A stretch of DNA of 64,000 nt from Mesorhizobium sp. (GTDB lineage: Bacteria > Pseudomonadota > Alphaproteobacteria > Rhizobiales > Rhizobiaceae). The stretch covers positions 62,001 through 126,000 of the forward strand of contig NZ_JAEULZ010000016.1 of assembly GCF_016793485.1 (NCBI RefSeq). Direction: 5' to 3'. Under the pieces are notes generated by a model. That model saw only the letters and a list, made by a program, of their open reading frames with translations, had not been told where the DNA came from and searched no databases. A program made the translations under genes and the position numbers. Positions 9,109 to 17,550 of the stretch are shown in pieces (position 1 is the stretch's first letter; each line of letters starts with the position of its first letter).

Positions 9109-10642
9109 ATTCCTCAAGGCGGCAGGCGCGTTCGGCGCCGCTGCCGCATTGAAGCCCGGCTTCGCATGGTCGGCGGATGGCGACACGCTGCGTATCCGCA
9201 TGGAAGGCGATCTTCAGGTGCTCGACCCGGCCTTCATGATCGGCGCCATCGAAGATGTCATCATGCGCGGCATCTATGTGTCACTCAATCGCCTGGGCGA
9301 TCTTCGGGAAGGATCGCCATGGTCGCCCTGGGGCGCCGAGAAGATCGAGCAGAAGGACCCGAAGACGATCGCCTTCACGCTGATCGAAGGGTTGAAGTGG
9401 ACGAACGGCTTCGGTGCAGTCACGGCAGAGGATGTGAAGTTCTCCTACGAGCGTGTCGCCAACCCCGATAACGCATCGCCCTGGGCCTATCAGTTCGAAC
9501 AGCTAGACCATGTCGAGGTGGTCGACGAGCGCAACGGTATCATTCACCTCAAGAACCCCTATCAGCCGATCTACGTCGTGGCGCTGCCCTATTACGGGGG
9601 GCACATCATTTCCAAGGCGGCAACGGAGAAAGCTGGTGGCAAATACACTACAGAGGTCCCCGCGACCTGCGGACCCTATCTTTTTACGAGTTGGGAGCAG
9701 AAGCAGAAGGTCACGCTGACTGCGAACCCGGACTGGCCGGGTCCGAAGCCGGATTTCGCCAAGGTGGAAATCTACGTCGTCGCGGACGACCAGGCAGCAC
9801 AGCTCGCCTACGAGGCCGATGCGTTTGACTACACCAAGATCGCGGTTGGCGAGGCAGCCGCCGTCAAGGCTTCCCCGCCGCCAGACACAACCCTCGTCGA
9901 GGCGCAGTCCACTCGCTACCAGTGGCTGAGCATCAACATGCTGAGCCCAAGACTGCAGGATGTGCGTGTCCGGCAGGCCGTGCAGCACGGCATCGACGTC
10001 AGCCAGATCCTGACCGGTGCCTACAATGACCTCGTGCCGCGCTCGACCGGCGTCGTCCAGCCGGGAACGCCGTTTGCTCGACCCGCCAATCTGATCCCCG
10101 GCGGCGACTATGAGAAGGCAGCGGCACTGCTCGCCGAGGCCGGCGCAAGCGATGTCACGCTGACGCTGACGGTCATGAACGACTCGTCACGCACCGCGAT
10201 CGCGCAGATCATGCAGGCCAGTCTCGAACAGGCCGGTATCACCGTCGAGATCCAACCCCTGGACGAAGCCGCGTATTGGGGCGTTGGCGACAAGACACAG
10301 GGCGACGGCTACAAGAACATCGATCTCGTCCTGATGGATTTCGCGGGCGGCGTCGATCCGTCCGAAAACCTTGTCTGGTTCCGCCCCGACCAGATCGGCG
10401 TCTACAACTGGTCCGGATTCGATAGCCCTGAATACGAGGCAAGCTACCAGCAGATCATCACGGAGACGGACGAGGCCAAGCGAGTCGAGCTTTCCAGGCG
10501 TATGGAAACGCTGATGGAAGAATCAGGCGGCTTCATTTTCATCTGCCACCAGCCTCTTACGCTGATTCATAGGAACAGCTTCGAGCCACTCATTTACCCT
10601 GACGGCCACCCCAATCCGGTGCTGTTCAAGAAGAAGGCGTGA
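9080..10642 (+). CDS. Peptide-type ABC transporter substrate-binding protein
   Basis: Periplasmic solute-binding protein of the DppA/SBP_bac_5 family, 520 residues. The N-terminus has a twin-arginine motif (DRRKFLK, residues 7-13) followed by a hydrophobic stretch and AWSA, so it is probably exported folded by Tat. The family core is visible: LDPAF near 43, the segment AEDVKFSYERV near 114-124 and the C-terminal CHQPLTLIHR. The ATG at 9080 was chosen for the signal peptide and the AGGGGAAAG just upstream; longer in-frame starts lie inside the ATPase gene. Ligand unknown; the neighbours hint at a methylated amine or amino-acid derivative. Confidence 0.92.
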   Translation: MIRWNTDRRKFLKAAGAFGAAAALKPGFAWSADGDTLRIRMEGDLQVLDPAFMIGAIEDVIMRGIYVSLNRLGDLREGSPWSPWGAEKIEQKDPKTIAFTLIEGLKWTNGFGAVTAEDVKFSYERVANPDNASPWAYQFEQLDHVEVVDERNGIIHLKNPYQPIYVVALPYYGGHIISKAATEKAGGKYTTEVPATCGPYLFTSWEQKQKVTLTANPDWPGPKPDFAKVEIYVVADDQAAQLAYEADAFDYTKIAVGEAAAVKASPPPDTTLVEAQSTRYQWLSINMLSPRLQDVRVRQAVQHGIDVSQILTGAYNDLVPRSTGVVQPGTPFARPANLIPGGDYEKAAALLAEAGASDVTLTLTVMNDSSRTAIAQIMQASLEQAGITVEIQPLDEAAYWGVGDKTQGDGYKNIDLVLMDFAGGVDPSENLVWFRPDQIGVYNWSGFDSPEYEASYQQIITETDEAKRVELSRRMETLMEESGGFIFICHQPLTLIHRNSFEPLIYPDGHPNPVLFKKKA

Positions 10643-10681
10643 GCCGTGGACACGAGGCATGTCATGCTGTAGCCGAAGCCG

Positions 10682-11350
10682 GTGACTGACACGCTTTCCA
10701 ATATCGACAAGAAGCGCGGTGGCAAGAAAGCCCCGCGTTTCAGCCGCGAACCGCCCCAGCAGCGGCGCGCCATGATGATCGAGGCTGCGACGCGCTGCCT
10801 GTCTCGTGGAGGCATCAGCGGCTTCACCGTCGATGCCATCTGCCGGGAGGCAGGCATATCACGCGGCCTCATCAACCACTATTTTGACAGTCTCGATGGG
10901 CTGCTCGTCGAGGTCTATCGCGCCTCGATGTACAAGAATGTGGCCTCGCACATCCAAGAGGCAAAACGCCGGCGCGCCGAAAACATCGGCTGGCCCCCTG
11001 AACTGGCGCTGGCGGAGTTGATCGGGTCCAACTTCGCGCCACGTTATTTCAACGGCGACAACCTGCTGCTCTGGCTTTCCCTGTGGGCCGAGATCGCCAC
11101 CAACCCGCTGTTGAAGGCCGCGCATCGAGAACTCTACCAAGCCTATCGCGGAGAGCTCGCGGAAGATATAGCGGCAGTCGCGGCTGCTCGCGGCAGGATT
11201 GTGGACGCGCCGACGCTGGCACGCAACTTCATCGCGCTCGTCGACGGCCTCTGGCTGGAATGGTGTCTGGACGAAACAGTGCTGACGCCCGAAGCCGCCG
11301 AGGCGGCGGGCTTTGAGATGATCGAGGCGCAGGTCGGCCCGTTGCGCTGA
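10682..11350 (+). CDS. TetR-family regulator, BetI-like
   Basis: A 222-residue TetR-type repressor. The N-terminal helix-turn-helix reads GFTVDAICREAGISRGLINHYF (about 43-64), very close in style to BetI, the choline-responsive repressor. The C-terminal half is the ligand-binding domain. The start is a GTG at 10682; an extended N-terminus of about 20 basic residues precedes the DNA-binding domain. It follows the binding-protein gene by 39 bases on the same strand and faces the minus-strand catabolic operon, so it is the obvious candidate to control both. Ligand not known. Confidence 0.88.
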   Translation: MTDTLSNIDKKRGGKKAPRFSREPPQQRRAMMIEAATRCLSRGGISGFTVDAICREAGISRGLINHYFDSLDGLLVEVYRASMYKNVASHIQEAKRRRAENIGWPPELALAELIGSNFAPRYFNGDNLLLWLSLWAEIATNPLLKAAHRELYQAYRGELAEDIAAVAAARGRIVDAPTLARNFIALVDGLWLEWCLDETVLTPEAAEAAGFEMIEAQVGPLR

Positions 11351-11413
11351 CGATCGCGCTGTCGCGGCTGGCCGACGATCGGGCAACCTCGCAGAGTTCG
11401 GCACACTCCCCGA

Positions 11414-12232
11414 TCAGAGATAGCGTCGCAGTATGGCTTCCAGATAGGCATTGATCTGATCGTGTGCATGGCCATACCACGAGCCGTGCCCCATGCCCTT
11501 CAGGAGATGGAATTCGGCATTCGGGATCATGCCGGCGAGTTCCTCGCCATCCTGCGGCGGCGCCTGCACATCTTCGTCGAAGGCGACCACATGCACGGGA
11601 CACCGGACGGACGGAAGCCTGTCCCGCTGGTCGTAACGCAGCGAGGCATCCCATTGCGGAACGAGCGACGCTTCGTTTTCGCCGCTGTTCATCCATTCGA
11701 GCAGGAGTTCACGGAGCTTCGGCCATAGCTCGCGGTCGCCCAGCGCGCGGGCCGGATAAAGCATGCTCGCATAATGCGTCACGCCCATCATTCCATCGAG
11801 CACGCCGCCGCGCTTGCGGAATTCGATTTCCGCTTCCTGATAGTCCCAGCCCCAGCCGGTGCTCCATGCACCCGTTCCCATGACGATGGCGCAACGGACA
11901 AGGTCGGGTCTGCTGATGGCGAGTTCCTGCACGATCGCCGAGCCGAGTGACGAACCGATCAAGGCAACAGGACCTCCGCATACGCCCTCTATCAGTTCCG
12001 CAAGGTCCGATGCGAAATCCGCCATCGTCCACGGCTGTGGGGTGTTGCAAGTCGTGCTGCCAATTCCGCGATTGTCGAAAACGGTGCTTTTGAAGTTCGG
12101 GTCGAAATGCGGCGTCTGGAACTTTTGCCAGTCATGTCCGGTCGAGCCGCCGCCTGCGACCCAGACGACATCGGGTCCGCTGCCGGTCTGCTCATAGTGA
12201 AGCGCAGCGGATGATCCCTCGAATACAGCCAT
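11414..12232 (-). CDS. Alpha/beta hydrolase
   Basis: A 272-residue alpha/beta-hydrolase-fold protein. The oxyanion region VWVAGGGSTGHDW (about 24-36), the nucleophile elbow GSSLG with Ser95, the acid near FDEDV (about 215) and the catalytic His in GMGHGSW close to the C-terminus are all visible. There is no signal peptide, so it is cytoplasmic. Relatives include esterases, enol-lactone hydrolases and haloperoxidase-like enzymes, and the substrate cannot be told. It is the last gene of the operon with the MttB-like and TMADH-like genes and converges on the TetR gene. Confidence 0.9.
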   Translation of the reverse strand: MAVFEGSSAALHYEQTGSGPDVVWVAGGGSTGHDWQKFQTPHFDPNFKSTVFDNRGIGSTTCNTPQPWTMADFASDLAELIEGVCGGPVALIGSSLGSAIVQELAISRPDLVRCAIVMGTGAWSTGWGWDYQEAEIEFRKRGGVLDGMMGVTHYASMLYPARALGDRELWPKLRELLLEWMNSGENEASLVPQWDASLRYDQRDRLPSVRCPVHVVAFDEDVQAPPQDGEELAGMIPNAEFHLLKGMGHGSWYGHAHDQINAYLEAILRRYL

Positions 12233-12270
12233 TCAACGTTTCCCGATTTTTGACCGACAGCGAGGAGCGT

Positions 12271-13809
12271 TCAGTTCAGCGGCGAGCCGCCCTCGCACTT
12301 GCGGCGTTCCACATAGTCCTTCAACGCATCGTCGATCGCGGGATCGATCGGCGGCTGCTCGTAGTCGGACAGCATCCGCTTCCAGATCGTGTTGGCGCGT
12401 TCACGCGCCGTGATCTGCCCGCGCTCCATCCAGGTGTCGTAGTTGTCCCAGTTGGACACGATGGGAGAATAGAATGCGCGCTCGTAGCGCTGCATGGTAT
12501 GCGCTGTCCCGAAGAAGTGCCCGGCGGGGCCGACTTCGCGAACGGCATCGAGCGCAAGCGTGTCGGTATCGACCACCGGCGGTTCGAAATACGCCGTCAT
12601 CATCTGCAGCATTTCGCAGTCGATGACCAGCTTTTCGAAGGAGGCGGTCAGCCCGCCGCCGAGCCAGCCGGCAGCGTGCAGAACGAGATTGGCCCCGCCC
12701 ATGAGGCTACCCCAAAGAGACATGGCACTCTCATAAGCGGCCTGTGCATCGACGGCATTGGCGGCGGTCACGTTTGACGAGCGGAACGGTACGCCGATGA
12801 GCCGGCTAAGCTGACCGGTGATCTGGGCGGCCTGAGTGTATTCCGGCGTGCCGAAGGCCGGCGCACCGGTACGCATGTCGACGTTGGAGGTGAAGCCACC
12901 ATACATGACCGGAACGCCGGACCGCACGATCTGCGTCAGCACGATGCCCGCCATCGCCTCTGCATGCTGTTGCGCCAGGGCGCCCACCAACGTCACCGGG
13001 CTCATGGCGCCGGCAAGCGTGAACGGCGTGATGACATTCACCTGGCCATGTTCAGCCATGGCGATAAGGCCCTCGGCCATCGGTTCGTCAAGCTGCAGCG
13101 GCGAGTTGGTGTTGATGATGCCGGTAAAGACGGGCATTTCGCGGGCAAGGTTTTCGCGCGTGGTGCCGAGTGAGATCGCCACCATCTCCAGCGCGTCGAT
13201 CGCCCGGCCGGTGCCGAGCGTCTGCGGCTGCCAGTTCTTGTCGAGCAGCGTGATCTCCGCATAATAGAGATCGAGGTGGCGCGTGTTCTGGTGCAGGTCG
13301 AGCGGCTCGAACGGCCCCCCGCCCTCCTGATGCAGGACGTTGAACGACTGGATCAGCCGGAGATAATCGCACATCTCGGCATAGGTGCCCGGGCGCCGAC
13401 CGCGATCGTTGTCCATGACGTAGGCCGGTCCACCGACCGAGGACAGGATGCAATTCGGGCCGCCCACCTTGACGTTCTTCTGCGGATTTCGCGCGCGCAA
13501 CTCGAACGATGCCGGCGCAGTCGAGATGCGCTTCATGACCATCGCCCGGTCGAAACGCACGCGCATCTCGCTTTCGTCGACATCAGCGCCCGCCGACTTG
13601 TAGAGCTGCCGCGCCTTTGGCTGCAGCACGCGCATGCCGATTTCTTCGAGGATCGTCAGCGCGGTCTCGTGGATCGCCTGCACCCGATCGGCGGAAAGCG
13701 GTTCGATCGGCGGATAGGGGCGAACCAGTTGCTTCCACGGCCGCTGCTGGATGCCGCCAATCTCGCGCGGGGCGCGGCCGGGCCTGCGACGTGCCGTGCT
13801 GCGCTCCAT
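12271..13809 (-). CDS. Trimethylamine methyltransferase (MttB) family protein, non-pyrrolysine
   Basis: A 512-residue member of the MttB superfamily, whose studied members transfer a methyl group from trimethylamine, glycine betaine, proline betaine or carnitine to a corrinoid protein. The C-terminal two thirds carry the family barrel (for example GGFTSNVDMRTGAPAFGTPE, about 316-335). Archaeal MttB has an in-frame amber codon read as pyrrolysine; this frame is uninterrupted, which groups it with the betaine-type homologues. A perfect AGGAGGGGGG precedes the ATG and overlaps the end of the upstream flavoprotein gene. No corrinoid protein or second methyltransferase lies in the window, so partners must be elsewhere or the chemistry differs. 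Confidence 0.88.
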   Translation of the reverse strand: MERSTARRRPGRAPREIGGIQQRPWKQLVRPYPPIEPLSADRVQAIHETALTILEEIGMRVLQPKARQLYKSAGADVDESEMRVRFDRAMVMKRISTAPASFELRARNPQKNVKVGGPNCILSSVGGPAYVMDNDRGRRPGTYAEMCDYLRLIQSFNVLHQEGGGPFEPLDLHQNTRHLDLYYAEITLLDKNWQPQTLGTGRAIDALEMVAISLGTTRENLAREMPVFTGIINTNSPLQLDEPMAEGLIAMAEHGQVNVITPFTLAGAMSPVTLVGALAQQHAEAMAGIVLTQIVRSGVPVMYGGFTSNVDMRTGAPAFGTPEYTQAAQITGQLSRLIGVPFRSSNVTAANAVDAQAAYESAMSLWGSLMGGANLVLHAAGWLGGGLTASFEKLVIDCEMLQMMTAYFEPPVVDTDTLALDAVREVGPAGHFFGTAHTMQRYERAFYSPIVSNWDNYDTWMERGQITARERANTIWKRMLSDYEQPPIDPAIDDALKDYVERRKCEGGSPLN

Positions 13810-13817
13810 CCCCCCTC

Positions 13818-15917
13818 CTATTCCGCCGCCGCGCGCATGTCGAAATCCTCCGCGTCGACGATAGGTGTATCACGGCGGTAGGGTCGCGACGGGAGGACAA
13901 GTCCCAGTTCGCGCGCGAGTTTGTGGCCGCTGTGCACCGCATGAGCGATTGCTCCAGGGGCCAACGCGTCGCCGATGCGCTCGACGCCCAAGATCCCGGA
14001 TGCCTTAAGTTCGTCGGCTCTCGCCAAGAGCGCGTCATAAAGTTCGTTTCTCGGCTTGCGCAGGCCGACGATCACGACGGAACGGCAGGCGACGTGCATT
14101 TCCTCGCCGGTGAAAACATGGGTCAGGGTTGCGGTCTCACCGTCGAACGACTTCAGCAGGTGCAGCGTCGTCACCGGCACCCGCCTTTCAGCCAGAGCGC
14201 GATGTACCAACGGCAATTCGTTCGTCATGATCGTCCAGGCCGAGGCCTGGCCGGCCGGCGTCACGTAGCTGACGGAAATGCCGAGGCGGGCGAGATGCTC
14301 GGTCAGCACACCACCCATGTAGTAGTTGTCGAAATCGAAGACGAGCGTCGGGCCATCCGGCAACCGGCCGGACGCGATATCGTCCGGCGTAAAAACTTGG
14401 CGGTGGTCGAGCGTGCCGACAGGGATTTCCATCGACGTATAGAGCATGTTCGTCCAGCGCGCGCCGGTTGCCACCACCACGCGCTGAGGGGCTAACTCCA
14501 TGATCTCATCGACGCCGAGCGCGCTCTCCAGATAGAGGGAGACGTTCGGCATTTCGTCCAGCCGCCCAAGGCGATAGTCGACGACACGATTCCATGCCGC
14601 CAGGCCGGGCAACGTCTTCTCGAAGGTCAGCCGGCCACCGAACGAAGAGCCACCGTCGGCCAGCGTCACCCCATGGCCACCGCGGCCGAGCGTCAGGGCG
14701 CATTCCAGACCGGCCGGGCCACCTCCAACGATCAAGACGCGCTCGGGACGCGACGTACGCTGCACCCGTTCAGGATGCCAGTCGCGACGCCATTCCTCCC
14801 CGGCAGTCGGGTTCTGCGTGCAGCGAACGGGCACACCGTCGTGCCAGCTCGAGATGCAGATGTTGCAGCCGATGCATTCGCGGATTTCCGCCTCGCGTCC
14901 CTCGCGAATCTTTGCCGGCAAAAAGGGATCGGCGATCGAAGGGCGAGCGCCCCCGATGAGGTCGAGAACACCGCGTCTGATCTGCGAGACCATGGTGTCC
15001 GGCGAAGTGAAGCGACCGACGCCGACGACGGGCTTCTTCGTCAGCGTCTTGACGAAATCGATGACCGGTTCGTGGCTGCCCTCGCCGGTGAAACGAGACG
15101 CCGAACAATCGGTCGGACTGGAATCCATCTTCACATCGAAGAGGTCCGGCAGATCGGCCAGAAGCTCGATCAGCTCATGCGCCTCGGAGGGCTGGTTGCG
15201 TCCCGGCCGGCCGCGCAATTCCTCGAGGCTGACACGCAACGCTACGCCGCAATCCTTGCCGACTGCGTCCTTGGTGACCTCGATCAGTTCGCGCACGAAG
15301 CGAACGCGGTTTTCGATCGATCCGCCATATTCGTCGATGCGATGATTGTATTCCGGCAGCAGGAACTCGTAGCCGAGATAACCCATGCCGGCATAGACGT
15401 AGACGATGTCGAAGCCTGCCGTACGTGCCTTGCGCGCACCTTCGGCCTGCCAGTCAAGCGCAGCGCGGATGTCGGCCTTGTCCATCGTCTTCGGCCGCAG
15501 ATTGCCCATGAAGCCGACATGGGTCGCCATCCACGGAATGCCCGACGGCGAAAGCGGCGGCAGGCGGCTTGTCCTGTTCATCACGGACGCGCCGCCATGC
15601 CACAATTCCACCCCTGCAAGCGAACCATGACGATGAACGGCCTCTGTCATCAGCGCATGAGCGCGGATGTCGTTGCCATCCCACATGGTGGCGAAGGGCA
15701 GCGGCGTATCGTCGGAACTGGGATCGACCGAACATGCTCCTGTGCAGATGACCCCCCAACCGCCTTCGGCCTTGGCCTCCCGGAATGCGGCGCGGACCCG
15801 GGGCAGCGCGTTCGTCATGCCGCTCGCGTGCGGCACTTGATAGAAGCGGTTCGGCGCGGTGACAGGACCTATCCTAACCGGCTCGAACAGCACCTCATAT
15901 CTTGGATCGCAGCCCAT
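13818..15917 (-). CDS. Trimethylamine dehydrogenase-like FMN/4Fe-4S/FAD-fold oxidoreductase
   Basis: A 699-residue protein with the full architecture of trimethylamine dehydrogenase (TMADH): an FMN TIM barrel (about 1-340), a 4Fe-4S cluster site CIGCNICISSW with a further Cys in RCTQN (about 350-375), and C-terminal NAD/FAD-type dinucleotide folds with VLIVGGGPAGLEC. Close relatives include dimethylamine and N-methylproline demethylases. TMADH residues needed for covalent flavin and amine binding are changed: Ala31 stands at the Cys30 position, Ala61 at Tyr60 and Met178 at His172. The substrate is therefore probably not trimethylamine. ATG 15917 gives the family start (DPRYEVLFEPV); an ATG at 15953 is also possible. 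First gene of the operon. Confidence 0.9.
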   Translation of the reverse strand: MGCDPRYEVLFEPVRIGPVTAPNRFYQVPHASGMTNALPRVRAAFREAKAEGGWGVICTGACSVDPSSDDTPLPFATMWDGNDIRAHALMTEAVHRHGSLAGVELWHGGASVMNRTSRLPPLSPSGIPWMATHVGFMGNLRPKTMDKADIRAALDWQAEGARKARTAGFDIVYVYAGMGYLGYEFLLPEYNHRIDEYGGSIENRVRFVRELIEVTKDAVGKDCGVALRVSLEELRGRPGRNQPSEAHELIELLADLPDLFDVKMDSSPTDCSASRFTGEGSHEPVIDFVKTLTKKPVVGVGRFTSPDTMVSQIRRGVLDLIGGARPSIADPFLPAKIREGREAEIRECIGCNICISSWHDGVPVRCTQNPTAGEEWRRDWHPERVQRTSRPERVLIVGGGPAGLECALTLGRGGHGVTLADGGSSFGGRLTFEKTLPGLAAWNRVVDYRLGRLDEMPNVSLYLESALGVDEIMELAPQRVVVATGARWTNMLYTSMEIPVGTLDHRQVFTPDDIASGRLPDGPTLVFDFDNYYMGGVLTEHLARLGISVSYVTPAGQASAWTIMTNELPLVHRALAERRVPVTTLHLLKSFDGETATLTHVFTGEEMHVACRSVVIVGLRKPRNELYDALLARADELKASGILGVERIGDALAPGAIAHAVHSGHKLARELGLVLPSRPYRRDTPIVDAEDFDMRAAAE

Positions 15918-16014
15918 TCCCGCAATCGAATCCTGCTTGTTGAACAGTCGCATAATAAGCACATGTGAAATAGCTCCGCAACGCATTTCGGCCCGACGTT
16001 TCGGCGGGGATGCG

Positions 16015-16060
16015 ACACCAGTTTGGTGTTTGAGGTGAAATGGCGGAGATATTCTCCGCC
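16015..16060. promoter_or_regulatory. Two palindromes upstream of the TMADH-like operon
   Basis: ACACCA-GTT-TGGTGT (16015-16029) and the perfect 8-bp inverted repeat GGCGGAGA-TAT-TCTCCGCC (16042-16060) lie about 100-140 bases upstream of the TMADH-like start, between it and the B2-like gene. Either could bind the BetI-like regulator. The second could instead be an RNA hairpin ending the B2-like transcript, but it has no T-run on the minus strand. Confidence 0.4.
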
Positions 16061-16168
16061 TCGACTCACGCCGGAGAAAAGTTCGGCGGGTGCAGTCCGA
16101 GATGCCGCTGCAGAACATGCACGGCGCTTTCAAGTGCTCGTTCGATCCGGCCGCCGCCCCGCGCTCAA

Positions 16169-16717
16169 TCAGCCGAAGTCAGGCATCCCCGGCAGTTTTG
16201 TCGGGACCGATCCTTCGTAGCTGAAGAGCTCGAGCATCGGCTCGGTCGCGGGATTAAGCACCACTTCCTCGTCGAGGCTGATCCAGCAATGGGCGCGCGG
16301 TCGGTTCGTCGCCATCGTCGATGGTATCACGCCGAAGTGCAGGACCGGGCGATATCCCGCCATAGCGAGAAAGCGGTATCCGAGCAGCCCCTCGCGCAGA
16401 CACCGGCGGCCGCGCATTCGCCAGGGGCGGCGCGTTACGGCCTTAACGTCACGGAGAATCTCCTGGTGAGACATACCGGAATAGTCCGCCTTCTGGCTGT
16501 CATCCGGCGTGGCGAGTTCAAGCAGCGTTCCCAGCGAACCGCGCTTCGCGACCAGCGGCAGCAGTCGCGCCGAGAACCAGAGGTTCCATTGAAATGGGAG
16601 ACGGTCCAAAACCGATTGCATCGCCGAACCGCGCCGATCAGCCATACGCAGGCCAATCGCGTGCGACCCCGTCTGATTTGGTATGCTCAACGCGAATCTC
16701 CAAAATCTGGATGCCAA
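16169..16717 (-). CDS. Lasso peptide B2-like transglutaminase-fold cysteine peptidase homologue (orphan)
   Basis: The C-terminal half matches the McjB/B2 (Transglut_core3) leader-peptidase fold: catalytic Cys106 in RRCLREGLLGYRFL, then GYRPVLHFGV, His143 in RAHCWISLDEE and an acidic residue (Asp149) four to six positions later. B2 enzymes remove the leader of lasso-peptide precursors together with an RRE protein (B1) and a cyclase. None of these, nor a precursor or exporter, is visible nearby. The open frame starts at TTG 16717; an ATG at 16645 would give 158 residues, nearer the usual B2 length. The region upstream on the same strand carries a start-less frame of about 60 codons ending near 16630, possibly decayed. 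Function unknown. Confidence 0.7.
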   Translation of the reverse strand: MASRFWRFALSIPNQTGSHAIGLRMADRRGSAMQSVLDRLPFQWNLWFSARLLPLVAKRGSLGTLLELATPDDSQKADYSGMSHQEILRDVKAVTRRPWRMRGRRCLREGLLGYRFLAMAGYRPVLHFGVIPSTMATNRPRAHCWISLDEEVVLNPATEPMLELFSYEGSVPTKLPGMPDFG

Positions 16718-16912
16718 CGCGGTATGGATTGTTCAGCAAGACAATCAGTCCCCTGATGAATTCGAGCGAGTAAGCCTCGATGCCGAGATAGGGACTCGCG
16801 GCGCGCGCGTCTAGCCGATTGGTGCGGATTTCAAGTTGTTGGTCTTGCGACCGCGTTCATTCGGGACATCTATCGACCGGCTCGCCTTCCCCCAAATATG
16901 CGCCATATACAT

Positions 16913-16928
16913 AAAGTACTAAAGTACT
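16913..16928. repeat. Tandem octamer AAAGTACT x2 ahead of the sigma gene
   Basis: Two adjacent copies of AAAGTACT, each holding the palindrome AGTACT, lie about 60 bases before the sigma-factor start. The interval 16718-16986 has no other clear feature apart from AT-rich sequence at 16895-16930, which probably contains the promoter. The repeat may be a binding site or simple sequence. Confidence 0.4.
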
Positions 16929-16986
16929 GAAGCCGCGAACGCACGCACGCATGAGTCACGCTCTCATCGAGTGGAGTGACGAGACG

Positions 16987-17550
16987 ATGGCGTTGCGTAG
17001 AGTCCACCGTGCGATGACGCAAGACATTACAAAGCTAATCGTCCGGGTTTCGATGAAGGATCGGGCGGCTTTCGACGCGCTTTACCGCGCGACAAGCGCG
17101 AAACTGTTTGGCGTCTGTTTGCGTATAGTGAACAACAGGGGGGAGTCCGAAGAGGCGCTTCAGGAGATCTTTATCAAGATTTGGACGAAGGCCGATCGTT
17201 TTGCGGTGTCGGATCTCAGCCCTATGTCTTGGCTCATAGCCATAGCGCGCAATCACGCAATCGATGTCATCCGCGCGAGGAAGCCGGCTGCCACGGATAT
17301 AGTCGCAGCCCTCGATGTGGCCGACCCGGCACCCGGACCGGAGGCGCTAACCGTTGCAGGCGGTGAACGGGAGCGGATTTATGGATGTCTGGGCGAGTTG
17401 GAAACCGATCGAGCCGCCGCTGTTCGCGGCGCTTACATTGAAGGCGATAGCTATACCGAACTTGCGGAGCGCTTCGACGTGCCTCTCAACACGATGAGAA
17501 CCTGGCTTCGCCGCAGCTTGATGAAGTTGAAGGAATGCCTTGAACGATGA
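16987..17550 (+). CDS. ECF sigma factor (RpoE/SigK type)
   Basis: A 187-residue extracytoplasmic-function sigma factor. Region 2 is FDALYRATSAKLFGVCLRIV through EEALQEIFIKIW (about residues 26-60) and region 4 is YTELAERFDVPLNTMRTWLR near the C-terminus. The ATG at 16987 has GGAGTGACGAG upstream; 16951 and 17014 are alternatives. Its TGA overlaps the ATG of an RskA-type anti-sigma, so the two are translationally coupled. Such factors usually respond to envelope or oxidative stress and control their own operon; the secreted fasciclin protein downstream is a likely target. Confidence 0.93.
   Translation: MALRRVHRAMTQDITKLIVRVSMKDRAAFDALYRATSAKLFGVCLRIVNNRGESEEALQEIFIKIWTKADRFAVSDLSPMSWLIAIARNHAIDVIRARKPAATDIVAALDVADPAPGPEALTVAGGERERIYGCLGELETDRAAAVRGAYIEGDSYTELAERFDVPLNTMRTWLRRSLMKLKECLER

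Noticed and set aside
12271-13809. Pyrrolysine in the MttB homologue
   Set aside because: The frame is continuous without an internal amber codon, and no pyl genes are present.
15918-16133. N-terminal extension of the TMADH-like protein to 16133
   Set aside because: The extra residues are Arg/Pro-rich, not conserved in TMADH, and run through the palindromic intergenic region.
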